Below are positions 9,007 to 16,473 of a DNA stretch of 64,000 nucleotides, piece after piece (the first letter of the stretch is position 1; each line of letters opens with the position of its first letter). The position numbers and the translations under genes are program-made. The stretch covers positions 186,001 through 250,000 of the forward strand of contig NKIM01000001.1 of NCBI GenBank assembly GCA_002255955.1. The letters are read 5' to 3'. Below the pieces are notes generated by a model. That model made no database searches. It saw nothing but the letters and a program-made list of their open reading frames with translations, and was not told where the DNA came from. This DNA is from Burkholderiales bacterium PBB2. GTDB taxonomy: Bacteria; Pseudomonadota; Gammaproteobacteria; Burkholderiales; Burkholderiaceae_C.

Positions 9007-9363
9007 TCGATACTCCACAAAAAATAAGTCAGGCCTCGCTCAAAAGCTCAGCCTCGCCAAAAAGACGCCTCCAGGTTGGACCGAGCCAACCTCCTCGCGT
9101 GGGATCTGGAGCTTCCGGCTTGGATTTCAAGCCGAGCGCTCCGAAAAAGCCCGCTGCGCCAACCCCCTGCAGCGGAAGTTGCCGTATTACACAAGACCTT
9201 GATCCCCCCTGAACACCTCCGACTGTCATATTCAGGGTTTGCGTTGTTGACACACAACGAGAAAGCCTGTTCACAAACTATTCATAAACACTCTCTGTTG
9301 GCCCTTGGAGGTTTACGCCATGCCACTCCTCATTAAACTGCCAGCTCGCTGCCTGTGAGATCC
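9007..9363. other. Intergenic region between porin and coq7; control sequences only
   Basis: No convincing gene. The region separates the divergent porin (minus) and coq7 (plus) genes. It holds a fairly AT-rich stretch around 9225-9300, unusual for this genome, with a perfect TTGACA at 9247. Short open frames here lack family features and codon bias. Confidence 0.5.
9247..9275 (+). promoter_or_regulatory. Possible sigma-70 promoter for coq7
   Basis: Perfect -35 TTGACA (9247-9252), a 17-nt spacer and a weak -10 TTCACA (9270-9275), about 90 bp upstream of coq7. The weak -10 makes this tentative. Confidence 0.35.
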
Positions 9364-10029
9364 ATGAACCACACCCTTGCCTCCTCGGCCACCGCCGACC
9401 GCCTGACGCCGCTCGACCGCTTGCTGTCCAGCGTCGACCATGGCATGCGCACGGTGTTTGCCACGCCGCGCGCAGCGCGGCCGTCACCGGCGCGCGACTG
9501 CGAACCGGCAGATCTGAGCAAGGAAGAAGCGAAACTGTCGGGCGCTCTGATGCGGGTCAACCATGTCGGCGAGGTGTGCGCCCAGGCGCTCTACCAGTCT
9601 CAAGCCCTGTTCAGCCGCGACCCTGCATTGCGCGAGCATTTCAAGGCCGCAGCCCAGGAAGAAGTCGATCACCTGGCCTGGACCCAGAAGCGCCTGGACG
9701 AGTTGGGCAGCCACCGCAGCCATCTCAACCCGCTCTGGTACGGCGGCGCTTTTGCCATCGGCAGTCTTGCCGGCCTGATCGGTGACCGCGTCAGCCTCGG
9801 ATTCGTGGTGGCGACTGAACGCCAGGTCGAGCAGCACCTGGCCTCACACCTACAAGGCCTGCCAGAAACGGACCACGCTTCTCGCGCCATCGTCGCGCAA
9901 ATGAAGCTGGAAGAGGCCCGCCATGCCGACGAAGCCCAGGCCGCAGGCGCCCTGCCCTTGCCCGCGCCGGTTCAGCAGCTGATGCGCCTGGCCGCACGCG
10001 TCATGACCCGCACGGCCCACCACATCTGA
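9364..10029 (+). CDS. coq7: Ubiquinone biosynthesis hydroxylase Coq7 (DMQ monooxygenase)
   Basis: Di-iron monooxygenase that hydroxylates 2-polyprenyl-3-methyl-6-methoxy-1,4-benzoquinone in ubiquinone synthesis; a membrane-associated cytosolic enzyme. 221 residues from ATG 9364 (a GTG nine bases upstream is also possible). The ferritin-like ligand set is complete: E70 in [10 protein letters not shown]100-x-x-H103 in EEVDHLAW, E152 in ATERQVEQH, and E184-x-x-H187 in EEARHADE. Many gammaproteobacteria use UbiF instead; Coq7 is usual in betaproteobacteria. Followed by an OsmC gene on the other strand. Confidence 0.95.
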   Translation: MNHTLASSATADRLTPLDRLLSSVDHGMRTVFATPRAARPSPARDCEPADLSKEEAKLSGALMRVNHVGEVCAQALYQSQALFSRDPALREHFKAAAQEEVDHLAWTQKRLDELGSHRSHLNPLWYGGAFAIGSLAGLIGDRVSLGFVVATERQVEQHLASHLQGLPETDHASRAIVAQMKLEEARHADEAQAAGALPLPAPVQQLMRLAARVMTRTAHHI

Positions 10030-10123
10030 TCCATTCGGATCCGTGAGGCTCTGAAGTCCGCCTCCGCCCAGATTCGGGAACCGAGGCGACGCCAGGACGT
10101 CGTTCCAGAGTCCCTGAGCCGGT

Positions 10124-10546
10124 TCAGACCTCAACGAGTTCCACCGAGGTGGTCATGGCCGCCGTCTTGCCCAACATGATGCTGGCCGAGCAGTACTTTT
10201 CATGCGACAGGGCCACGGCGCGATCCACCGCCTCCTGCTTCAAACCCCGGCCACTGACCACGAAGTGCATGTGGATGGCGGTGAAGACCTTGGGGTCCTC
10301 TTCAGCTCGCTCGGCCTTGAGTTGCACCTGGCAGCCCCGCACATCGTGGCGGCCGCGCTTGAGGATCAGCACCACATCGTAGGCCGTGCAACCGCCGGTG
10401 CCGGCCAGCACGGTTTCCATCGGGCGTGGCGCCAGGTTGTGGCCACCGCCTTGCGGCGCGCCGTCCATGGTCAGCATGTGGCCGCTGCCGGTCTGCGCCA
10501 CAAAGGCCATGCCGTCCGCGCCCATCCAGTTGATCGTGCATTCCAT
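10124..10546 (-). CDS. OsmC/Ohr family protein (YhfA-like)
   Basis: A cytosolic 140-residue OsmC-fold protein. The family uses a pair of cysteines to reduce organic or lipid hydroperoxides. Both are present: Cys53 in GTGGCTAYDVV and Cys119 in HEKYCSASIML, matching the YhfA branch. The conserved PRPMETVLAGTGGC block is intact. It converges with coq7. Peroxidase activity is plausible, but YhfA-type members have no firmly assigned substrate. Confidence 0.85.
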   Translation of the reverse strand: MECTINWMGADGMAFVAQTGSGHMLTMDGAPQGGGHNLAPRPMETVLAGTGGCTAYDVVLILKRGRHDVRGCQVQLKAERAEEDPKVFTAIHMHFVVSGRGLKQEAVDRAVALSHEKYCSASIMLGKTAAMTTSVELVEV

Positions 10547-10628
10547 CGTGTACGTGCTCCAAACGAAAGTGGCGAGCCCAGCCGACTTTGCACTAGAGCT
10601 CTTGGACTAATTAAAGGCGCCAAAAATA

Positions 10629-10658
10629 TTGCACCGCAGCAATTGCTACAGCTAAAAT
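10629..10658 (+). promoter_or_regulatory. Candidate promoter of the small transcript upstream of ilvA
   Basis: -35 TTGCAC (10629-10634), 18-nt spacer, -10 TAAAAT (10653-10658; 5 of 6 to consensus). It lies in an AT-rich island (about 10600-10660) that stands out from the surrounding GC-rich DNA. Predicted start near 10665. Confidence 0.45.
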
Positions 10659-10664
10659 TCTAGC

Positions 10665-10808
10665 CACGCGATCCCCTTGGGCGCAGCCGCCCGGCGTCAA
10701 AACCTTGGCCTGCTGCAGATTCAAGCCTCGGGCTCTCGCACCGTTTGTCTCCTCCACCGCCTCCATGGTGGATTCAACCCGAGCTTGCAAAAGCTCGGGT
10801 TTTTTTTG
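10665..10808 (+). ncRNA. Candidate structured small RNA or ilvA leader with a CCUCC hairpin loop
   Basis: No protein gene occupies 10547-10919, yet a promoter-like sequence and a strong intrinsic terminator bracket about 144 nt on the plus strand. Predicted structure: a GGGCG-CAGC-CGCCC hairpin at about 10679-10692, a TCCACC / GGTGGA hairpin (10753-10758 with 10767-10772) whose 8-nt loop is GCCTCCAT, and the terminator hairpin. A second TCCTCC lies just 5' of the middle hairpin. CCUCC can pair with Shine-Dalgarno sequences. I found no ATG leader peptide rich in Ile/Val/Leu/Thr, so an amino-acid attenuator is not evident. It ends 111 bp before ilvA. Confidence 0.4.
10777..10808 (+). terminator. 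Strong intrinsic terminator upstream of ilvA
   Basis: Perfect 10-bp stem ACCCGAGCTT / AAGCTCGGGT (10777-10786 with 10791-10800), GCAA loop, then TTTTTTTT. No plus-strand protein gene lies directly upstream: coq7 ends 748 bp away, with an antisense gene in between. Confidence 0.9.
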
Positions 10809-10919
10809 GCCTCTTGCGAGCCAAACAGCGCCGAAATGATGCTGAAACCCGCCTGAACCGGGCTGGAGCTGACCCTCGCTTATCATGTTGCGCCGCAACA
10901 GATTTGTATCGGAGACCTC

Positions 10920-12530
10920 ATGGCTGGCCCCGCCCGCACGCTCAAAAGTGGCACCCGCCACGCCCGCAAACCCGCCGCCAAGACCATGGCCGCGGCCGGC
11001 ATGCCCGACCTGATTCCCTCCGACAACAGCTATTTGCAGCGCATTCTCAATGCGCGGGTCTACGAGATTGCCAAGGAAACCTCGCTCACCCCGGCCAAGA
11101 ACCTGAGCAAGCGCCTGGGCAACAAGGTCTACCTCAAGCGCGAGGACGAGCAGCCGGTGTTCAGCTTCAAGCTGCGCGGCGCCTACAACAAGATGGCGCA
11201 CCTGAGCGCCGAGCAACTGGCCCAAGGCGTGATCTGCGCCTCGGCCGGCAACCATGCCCAGGGCGTGGCGCTTTCGGCCAAGAAGCTGGGCTGCCGTGCC
11301 GTGATCGTGATGCCGGTCACCACGCCCAAGGTCAAGATCGACGCCGTGCAAGGCCATGGCGGCGAGGTGGTGCTCTTCGGTGACAGCTTCAGCGACGCTT
11401 ACGGCCATGCCCTGGAGCTGGAGCAGGCCCAGGGCCTGACCTTTGTTCACCCCTTCGACGACCCCGATGTGATCGCCGGCCAGGGCACCATCGCCATGGA
11501 GTTGCTGCGCCAGCACCCCGGCCCGATCGACGCCATCTTTGTCGCCATCGGCGGCGGAGGCTTGATCTCCGGCGTGGCGGCTTACATCAAGGCGGTGCGC
11601 CCGGAGATCAAGGTCATCGGCGTGCAAACCAAGGATTCCGACGCCATGGTGCGCTCGGTGCGCGCCGGCAAGCGGGTGCAGCTCAGCGATGTGGGCCTGT
11701 TCTCGGATGGCACGGCCGTGAAGCTGGTCGGTGAGGAGACCTTCCGCATCACCCGCGCCCTGGTCGACGACTTCGTGCTGGTGGACACCGATGCCGTCTG
11801 CGCCGCCATCAAGGACGTGTTCGAAGACACCCGCAGCATTCTGGAACCTGCCGGCGCCCTGGGTGTGGCCGCCGTCAAACAGTACACGGCCACCCATGGC
11901 TGCAAGGGCCAGACCTTCATCGCCATCACCTGCGGCGCCAATATGAATTTCGACCGCCTGCGCTTTGTCGCAGAGCGGGCCGAGGTGGGCGAGCACCGCG
12001 AGGCCCTGTTTGCCGTCACCATCCCCGAGGAACGCGGCAGCTTCAAGCGCTTTTGCGAACTGCTGGGCCCGCGCAGCGTGACCGAGTTCAATTACCGCAT
12101 CTCGGATTCGGCCCAGGCCCACATCCTGGTCGGCGTGGCCACCCAGAAGCGCGAGGAAGCGGCCAAGCTGGCACGCGCATTTGCCAAGGGAGGCTTCCAG
12201 GCTCTGGATCTGACCGACAACGAGTTGGCCAAGCAGCATGTGCGCCATATGGTGGGCGGCCGCTCCGAATTGGCTCGCAACGAACGGCTCTACCGCTTCA
12301 TCTTCCCCGAGCGCCCGGGCGCCTTGATGCGCTTTCTGTCCACCATGCACCCGGACTGGAACATCAGCCTCTTCCACTACCGCAACCAGGGCGCCGACTA
12401 CGGCCGCATCCTGGTCGGCATCCAGGTGCCGCGCGGCGACAATGCGGCGCTGCGCGACTTCCTGGCTTCGCTGAACTACCCTTTCGAAGACGAGAGCAAC
12501 AACCCGGTCTACCAGCTCTTCCTGCGTTGA
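10920..12530 (+). CDS. ilvA: Threonine ammonia-lyase, biosynthetic
   Basis: PLP enzyme that deaminates threonine to 2-oxobutanoate, first step of isoleucine synthesis. 536 residues from ATG 10920, with GGAGAC just upstream as ribosome-binding site. An N-terminal basic extension of about 28 residues precedes the catalytic domain (about 30-345): PLP lysine K84 in PVFSFKLRGAYNKM, SAGNHAQGVAL, and the glycine loop AIGGGGLISG that holds the cofactor phosphate. The C-terminal third carries two ACT-like regulatory domains (about 355-440 and 450-536), as expected for an isoleucine-inhibited form. It is transcribed alone, downstream of a structured transcript and terminator. Confidence 0.95.
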   Translation: MAGPARTLKSGTRHARKPAAKTMAAAGMPDLIPSDNSYLQRILNARVYEIAKETSLTPAKNLSKRLGNKVYLKREDEQPVFSFKLRGAYNKMAHLSAEQLAQGVICASAGNHAQGVALSAKKLGCRAVIVMPVTTPKVKIDAVQGHGGEVVLFGDSFSDAYGHALELEQAQGLTFVHPFDDPDVIAGQGTIAMELLRQHPGPIDAIFVAIGGGGLISGVAAYIKAVRPEIKVIGVQTKDSDAMVRSVRAGKRVQLSDVGLFSDGTAVKLVGEETFRITRALVDDFVLVDTDAVCAAIKDVFEDTRSILEPAGALGVAAVKQYTATHGCKGQTFIAITCGANMNFDRLRFVAERAEVGEHREALFAVTIPEERGSFKRFCELLGPRSVTEFNYRISDSAQAHILVGVATQKREEAAKLARAFAKGGFQALDLTDNELAKQHVRHMVGGRSELARNERLYRFIFPERPGALMRFLSTMHPDWNISLFHYRNQGADYGRILVGIQVPRGDNAALRDFLASLNYPFEDESNNPVYQLFLR

Positions 12531-12656
12531 CGCGGGGCTGGCCCACGCCCAGCCCAGGCGCCCCAAAAAGGCGCAGGGCAAGTGCGGATGCGCCAGCCGG
12601 CCGCAGGCCCGACAATCCAGCGCCCGCACCCGCCCCGGGTGAGCTGAACACTGCCC

Positions 12657-13760
12657 ATGTCCCTGAACCAGTCCCTGATCTCGCCCACCGCAAATCCCGA
12701 GCTGGAAAAGGCCTTGCGCGACCGCGTCGACCGGCATGCCGCCATTGCCGGCGGCCTGGGCGAGCTGGAACCTTTGGCGGTGCGCCTGGGCCTGGTGCAG
12801 AACTCCCTGACCCCGCGTTTCCGCGACCCGGTGCTCGCCCTGTTCGCCGCCGACCATGGCCTGGTGGTGGATCGCATCGGCCAGCAATGGGGCCGCAGCA
12901 CGCGCGAGCAAGCCCAGTTGGCCCTGCAGAACCGCCTGCCGGTTTCGGTGTTCGCGCGCCTGCAAGGCCTGCAGCTGGCCGTGGTCGACTGCGGCATTGC
13001 CGAATCGCTGCCGCCGCACGCCCGGCTGATGGCGCGCAAGATCGCCCACGGCACCCGCAACACCCGCACCGGCCCGGCCATGACGCTGGAGCAAGCCCAT
13101 GCCGGCGTGCGCGTGGGCATGGAAATCTCGGACAACCTGCCCGGCAATGTGCTGGCCTGCGCCAGCATGGGCCAGGGCTCGGCGGAAAGCGCCGCACTGG
13201 TGCTGTCGCGGCTGATGGACCTGCCCGTGCGTGAGTTTGTGGTTTCCGGCCCCGACATGCGCCAGGACGAGCTCAACCACATCCTCGGCGTGCTGCATGC
13301 CGCGCAGGCGCGGCACCGCGAGGTCAGCGATCCGATGGAGGTGCTGGCGGCTTTCGGCGGCTTCGAGCTGGCGGTGATGATGGGCGCCATGCTGGTGGCC
13401 GCGTCCAAGCGCCATCTGATCATCGTCGACGGCATCACCGCCTGCGCCGCGCTCAAGCTGGCCGCGCGCATCGCTGCGCCGGTGACCGACTACGCCGTGT
13501 TCTGCCGCAGCCATGTGCACCGCGGCTTGGACGAAGCCCTGGCCACCTTCCATGCCTCGGCCCTGCTGGAGCTCGGCATGGACAGCGCCGATGGCACCGG
13601 TGCCACCCTGGCCTGGCCCATGATCCGCGCCGCGGCAGCCTTGCTGACCGATCTGCATGACCTGGCCGAAGCGCGCCCGCCGAACACCGGCAGCGGTGTC
13701 GATTCCTTGGGCGGTGGTGTCTACCGAGACAGCGGCGGCGATCCGCGCCTCAGCGCGTGA
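12657..13760 (+). CDS. CobT-like nicotinate-nucleotide phosphoribosyltransferase, active site altered
   Basis: 367 residues along the whole CobT fold: ADHGLVVD (residues 66-73), the VGMEISDNLPGNV region, FGGFELAVMMGAM, VDGITACAAL and DGTGATLAWPMIRAA. True CobT transfers ribose phosphate to dimethylbenzimidazole in cobamide assembly. In the Salmonella enzyme a glutamate in GELGMANTT and the catalytic-base glutamate in LGEGSGAAL are key; the aligned positions here are Ser170 (CASMGQGS) and Asp312 (ADGTGAT). The nucleotide-binding GxxNTT loop is also changed. No other cobalamin gene is nearby; it sits between ilvA and gspC. It may act on another base or have another function, or Asp may serve as base. 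Database annotation as CobT would be unsafe. Confidence 0.7.
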   Translation: MSLNQSLISPTANPELEKALRDRVDRHAAIAGGLGELEPLAVRLGLVQNSLTPRFRDPVLALFAADHGLVVDRIGQQWGRSTREQAQLALQNRLPVSVFARLQGLQLAVVDCGIAESLPPHARLMARKIAHGTRNTRTGPAMTLEQAHAGVRVGMEISDNLPGNVLACASMGQGSAESAALVLSRLMDLPVREFVVSGPDMRQDELNHILGVLHAAQARHREVSDPMEVLAAFGGFELAVMMGAMLVAASKRHLIIVDGITACAALKLAARIAAPVTDYAVFCRSHVHRGLDEALATFHASALLELGMDSADGTGATLAWPMIRAAAALLTDLHDLAEARPPNTGSGVDSLGGGVYRDSGGDPRLSA

Positions 13761-13784
13761 TGTGAGACGGGCTGTTGCTGGCGC

Positions 13785-14396
13785 TCAGCGCGTTGGCAAG
13801 CCGCTGGGGTCCACACCGTTCTGCTGCTGCAAAGGCTGCGGCGAGCCCGGCGGCGGCAGGTTGGGCCGGAACGGCGGCTGCCCCGGCGGCGCGCCTTCAC
13901 CCATGACATGCGGCTGGCCGCCGATCACGGTCGGCGACACCTGGGCCGTCGGCAGGCTGCCGGTCGCGGCCGGCTGCGGCGGCGCCAGATTCAAAGTCAG
14001 TGTGACCGCGCCCCCTTGACCGAGTTGGGCCGAACGGGCATCGACGGACAGCAGGCGCAACTCACCCTCCAGCACCGCACCGATGCGCACCGTACGCGGC
14101 ACGCCGTCCACGGCGATCAGGGCCACACCCTCACCGGCCTGGCTGGCTTGCAGGTTCTTGGGCGCCACCACGCCGAGCAGGCTGAAGCGGCTCTCGGCCA
14201 CCGGCGGCGCTTCGGCCGCCGCCACCGGGGCGGCGCCGAGCAAGCGGGTCAGGTCTGCGCCAGCGCTGCGCTGCTCGACCACGGCCAGGGCATGAGCCGG
14301 CGCCGACAAGGGTTTTGCCATCAGCTGGATCAGCCAATAGACCGCGGCGCAAGCCAGCAAACCCCAGACCAGAAAAGCCATCATTCGTGCAAGCAT
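13785..14396 (-). CDS. gspC: Type II secretion inner-membrane protein GspC
   Basis: Links the inner-membrane platform to the secretin GspD. 203 residues from ATG 14396; no clear ribosome-binding site, so ATG 14384 is also possible. One N-terminal transmembrane helix (MMAFLVWGLLACAAVYWLIQ) followed by the homology region: SRFSLLGVVAPKNLQ, GVALIAVDGVPRTVRIGAVL and ELRLLSVDARSAQLG. After it comes a Pro/Gln/Gly-rich tail in place of the PDZ or coiled-coil domain found in longer GspC proteins. It is divergent from gspG-F, with 92 bp between, which probably holds both promoters. Confidence 0.82.
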   Translation of the reverse strand: MLARMMAFLVWGLLACAAVYWLIQLMAKPLSAPAHALAVVEQRSAGADLTRLLGAAPVAAAEAPPVAESRFSLLGVVAPKNLQASQAGEGVALIAVDGVPRTVRIGAVLEGELRLLSVDARSAQLGQGGAVTLTLNLAPPQPAATGSLPTAQVSPTVIGGQPHVMGEGAPPGQPPFRPNLPPPGSPQPLQQQNGVDPSGLPTR

Positions 14397-14488
14397 GAGG
14401 CGATTATGATTCAAGCGCTTTGACGAGCCGAGGCCCCGCGCCCCGGTGCTAACCCTTCTCTTCACCACGCAGCCCGTCACGTTCACAC

Positions 14489-14920
14489 ATGAATACAACG
14501 AACTCTCGCCGCCTCGCCCGGGGCTTCACCCTGATCGAGATCATGGTCGTGTTCCTCATCATCGGGCTGATGGGCGCCCTGATCGTGCCCAATGTGATGG
14601 ACCGCCTGCATGAAGCCAAGGTCACGGCCGCCCGCGCCACCATCAACGATCTGATGCAGCAGCTCAAGCTGTACAAGATCGACAACGGCCGCTACCCGAG
14701 CGGCGAGCAGGGCCTGGAATCCCTGGTGCGCAAGCCCACCACCGGCACGCCGCCGGCCAACTGGAAGCCCTACATCGACAAGCTGCCGCTCGATCCCTGG
14801 AAGAACCCCTACCAGTACGCCAACCCCGGCGTGAAGAACGAGATCGACATCTACAGCTTCGGCGCCGACGGCCGCCCGGGTGGCGAAGGCAATGACGCCG
14901 ACATCGGCTCCTGGCAGTAA
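14489..14920 (+). CDS. gspG: Type II secretion major pseudopilin GspG
   Basis: Major subunit of the T2SS pseudopilus. 143 residues. The prepilin peptidase site is RG-FTLIEIMV with Glu at mature position 5, followed by the N-terminal helix and the GspG C-terminal domain with DNGRYPSGEQGLESLV, LPLDPWKNPYQY and the calcium-site region DIYSFGADGRPGGEGNDADIGSW. First gene of the eleven-gene plus-strand T2SS run; no prepilin peptidase gene is in the window. Confidence 0.96.
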   Translation: MNTTNSRRLARGFTLIEIMVVFLIIGLMGALIVPNVMDRLHEAKVTAARATINDLMQQLKLYKIDNGRYPSGEQGLESLVRKPTTGTPPANWKPYIDKLPLDPWKNPYQYANPGVKNEIDIYSFGADGRPGGEGNDADIGSWQ

Positions 14921-15377
14921 GCAGCCCCCCTTGCGCACCCGGCTGCAACGCGGCTTCACGCTGATCGAGTTGCTGGTGGTGGTGGCCATGGTGGCCATCG
15001 CCTCGGCCGCCGTCAGCATGGCCGTGCGTGACCCGGCCGAGGCCCAGCTCGAGCGCGAAGCCGAGCGCCTGGTGGCCTTGTTTGAAACCGCGCGGGCCGA
15101 GAGCCGCGCCGCTGGTATCGATGTGCAATGGGCGCCTCTGCAGCAGGACGCCCGCGACCATTTCCGCTTTGCCGGCCTGCCCCCCACCATCCAGCTGCCG
15201 CGCCGCTGGCTGGGCGAGGGCGTGGCGGTGCAGATCGCCAATGCCCGCAGCGTGCGCCTGGGCCCCGAACCCATGATCGGGCCGCAGCAGCTGCTGCTGA
15301 CCCTGGGCTCCAAACGCCTGCTGCTGAGCACCGACGGCCTGGCGCCCTTCACCGTCAGCCCGGCGCCAGCGCCATGA
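14892..15377 (+). CDS. gspH: Type II secretion minor pseudopilin GspH
   Basis: Minor pseudopilin with prepilin site RG-FTLIELLVVVAMVAIAS. 161 residues from ATG 14892, which overlaps the end of gspG by 29 bp; a GTG at 14880 is an alternative start. The globular part includes LEREAERLVALFETARAESR, a typical GspH helix, and IDVQWAP. It is translationally coupled to gspI by ATGA. Confidence 0.9.
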   Translation: MTPTSAPGSKQPPLRTRLQRGFTLIELLVVVAMVAIASAAVSMAVRDPAEAQLEREAERLVALFETARAESRAAGIDVQWAPLQQDARDHFRFAGLPPTIQLPRRWLGEGVAVQIANARSVRLGPEPMIGPQQLLLTLGSKRLLLSTDGLAPFTVSPAPAP

Positions 15378-15760
15378 CGCAGCGCCTCCAGCGGGGCCAA
15401 CGCGGCCGCAAGGCCGGCTTCACCCTGATCGAAGTGATGGTGGCCCTGGTCATCGTCGCCATCACCCTGGCAGCCGGCGTCAAGGCCGCCGGCGCGCTGA
15501 CCGACAACGCCAGCCGACTGCGCGAGATGAGCGCGGCCCAGTGGTGTGCCGAGAACCAGCTGACCGAGCTGCGCCTGGGCAAGCAGTTCCCCGGGATCGG
15601 CGACAGCGAGTTTTCCTGCGAGCAGTTCGGCCAGAGCTACCGCGGCCGCCTGGTCGTGCGGCCCACGCCCAACCCCAATTTTCGGCGCGTCGATGCCCTG
15701 ATCAGCGCCGATGGCGAGCACAACCTGCTGACCATTTCCACCATCATGGGGCGCTTCTGA
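15374..15760 (+). CDS. gspI: Type II secretion minor pseudopilin GspI
   Basis: Tip pseudopilin, 128 residues. Prepilin site AG-FTLIEVMVALVIVAI, then the GspI signature WCAENQLTELRLGKQFP and a short beta domain. It starts inside the gspH stop (ATGA) and overlaps gspJ by one base (TGATG). An in-frame TTG-like extension upstream is out of register with the family. Confidence 0.93.
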   Translation: MTQRLQRGQRGRKAGFTLIEVMVALVIVAITLAAGVKAAGALTDNASRLREMSAAQWCAENQLTELRLGKQFPGIGDSEFSCEQFGQSYRGRLVVRPTPNPNFRRVDALISADGEHNLLTISTIMGRF

Positions 15761-16473
15761 TGCCGCGCCTGACGCCAAACCTGAGCGCACGCGGCTTCAC
15801 CCTGGTCGAGGTCATGGTCGCCCTCTTGATCATGAGCCTGATGTCGGTGATGGCCTGGAGCGGCATCAACGGCCTGCTCAAGAGCCGCGAGATCGCCCAA
15901 GCCCACCTCGACCACAGCGCCCGTCTGCAAACCGTGATGGCGCAGTGGGAGGCCGATCTGCGCGCCGTGCAGGACAGCGGTGTTGCCCCGGCCTTGGCCT
16001 TCGACGGCGCTGCCCTGCGCATGACCCGCCAGCAGCCCCTGGGCATGCAGGTGGTGGTGTGGAGCTTGCGCGAGGGCCGCCTGCTGCGCTGGGAAGGCCC
16101 GGTGGTGCAGAGCAGCACCGAGCTGAGCGACAGCTTCGAGCGCAGCGCGCGCCTGCAGCCGCAAGACCGCGGCCAGCTACGCGCCCTGGAGGGTGTCGGC
16201 GGCTGGCAGCTTTATTTCTACCGCGGCAATGGCTGGAGCAACGCCCAGTCCAGTGACGACCTCAGCAACGAGGCCGCCCCGCCGATCGCGCCGCCGGCCT
16301 CGGGGAATGGGAACGGCAAAGGTGAGGGCAAGGGCGACGGCGTCAACAAGGACGACAGCGGCCCCAAACGCCAGGTCCTGCCCAGCGGCGTGCGCATGGT
16401 GCTGGACTTCGCGCCCGACAGCGGCTTCAACGGCAAGCTGACCCGGCAAATCATCCTGGGGCCGCAGTCATGA
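15760..16473 (+). CDS. gspJ: Type II secretion minor pseudopilin GspJ
   Basis: Tip pseudopilin, 237 residues from ATG 15760 (the frame is open further upstream but overlaps gspI). Prepilin site RG-FTLVEVMVALLIMSLMS, then the GspJ core with LQTVMAQWEADLRAVQDSG and VVVWSLREGRLLRW. A Gly/Lys/Asp-rich insertion (GNGNGKGEGKGDGVNKDD, about residues 183-200) precedes the last strands. It overlaps gspK by ATGA. Confidence 0.92.
   Translation: MPRLTPNLSARGFTLVEVMVALLIMSLMSVMAWSGINGLLKSREIAQAHLDHSARLQTVMAQWEADLRAVQDSGVAPALAFDGAALRMTRQQPLGMQVVVWSLREGRLLRWEGPVVQSSTELSDSFERSARLQPQDRGQLRALEGVGGWQLYFYRGNGWSNAQSSDDLSNEAAPPIAPPASGNGNGKGEGKGDGVNKDDSGPKRQVLPSGVRMVLDFAPDSGFNGKLTRQIILGPQS

Noticed and set aside
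9007-9018. GTG start 12 bp upstream for the second porin
   Set aside because: The GTG overlaps the GGAG ribosome-binding site that serves the ATG at 9006, where a standard signal peptide begins.
10739-10775. Sequence resembling the CCGCCTCCACCA end of tmRNA
   Set aside because: No tmRNA 5' half, T-arm or tag-peptide frame is present; CTCCACC and GGTGGA form a local hairpin instead.
10611-13658. A 1015-codon open frame on the minus strand
   Set aside because: Exact antisense of ilvA and the CobT-like gene; the translation is His/Gln/Gly/Ala-rich, with no family pattern.
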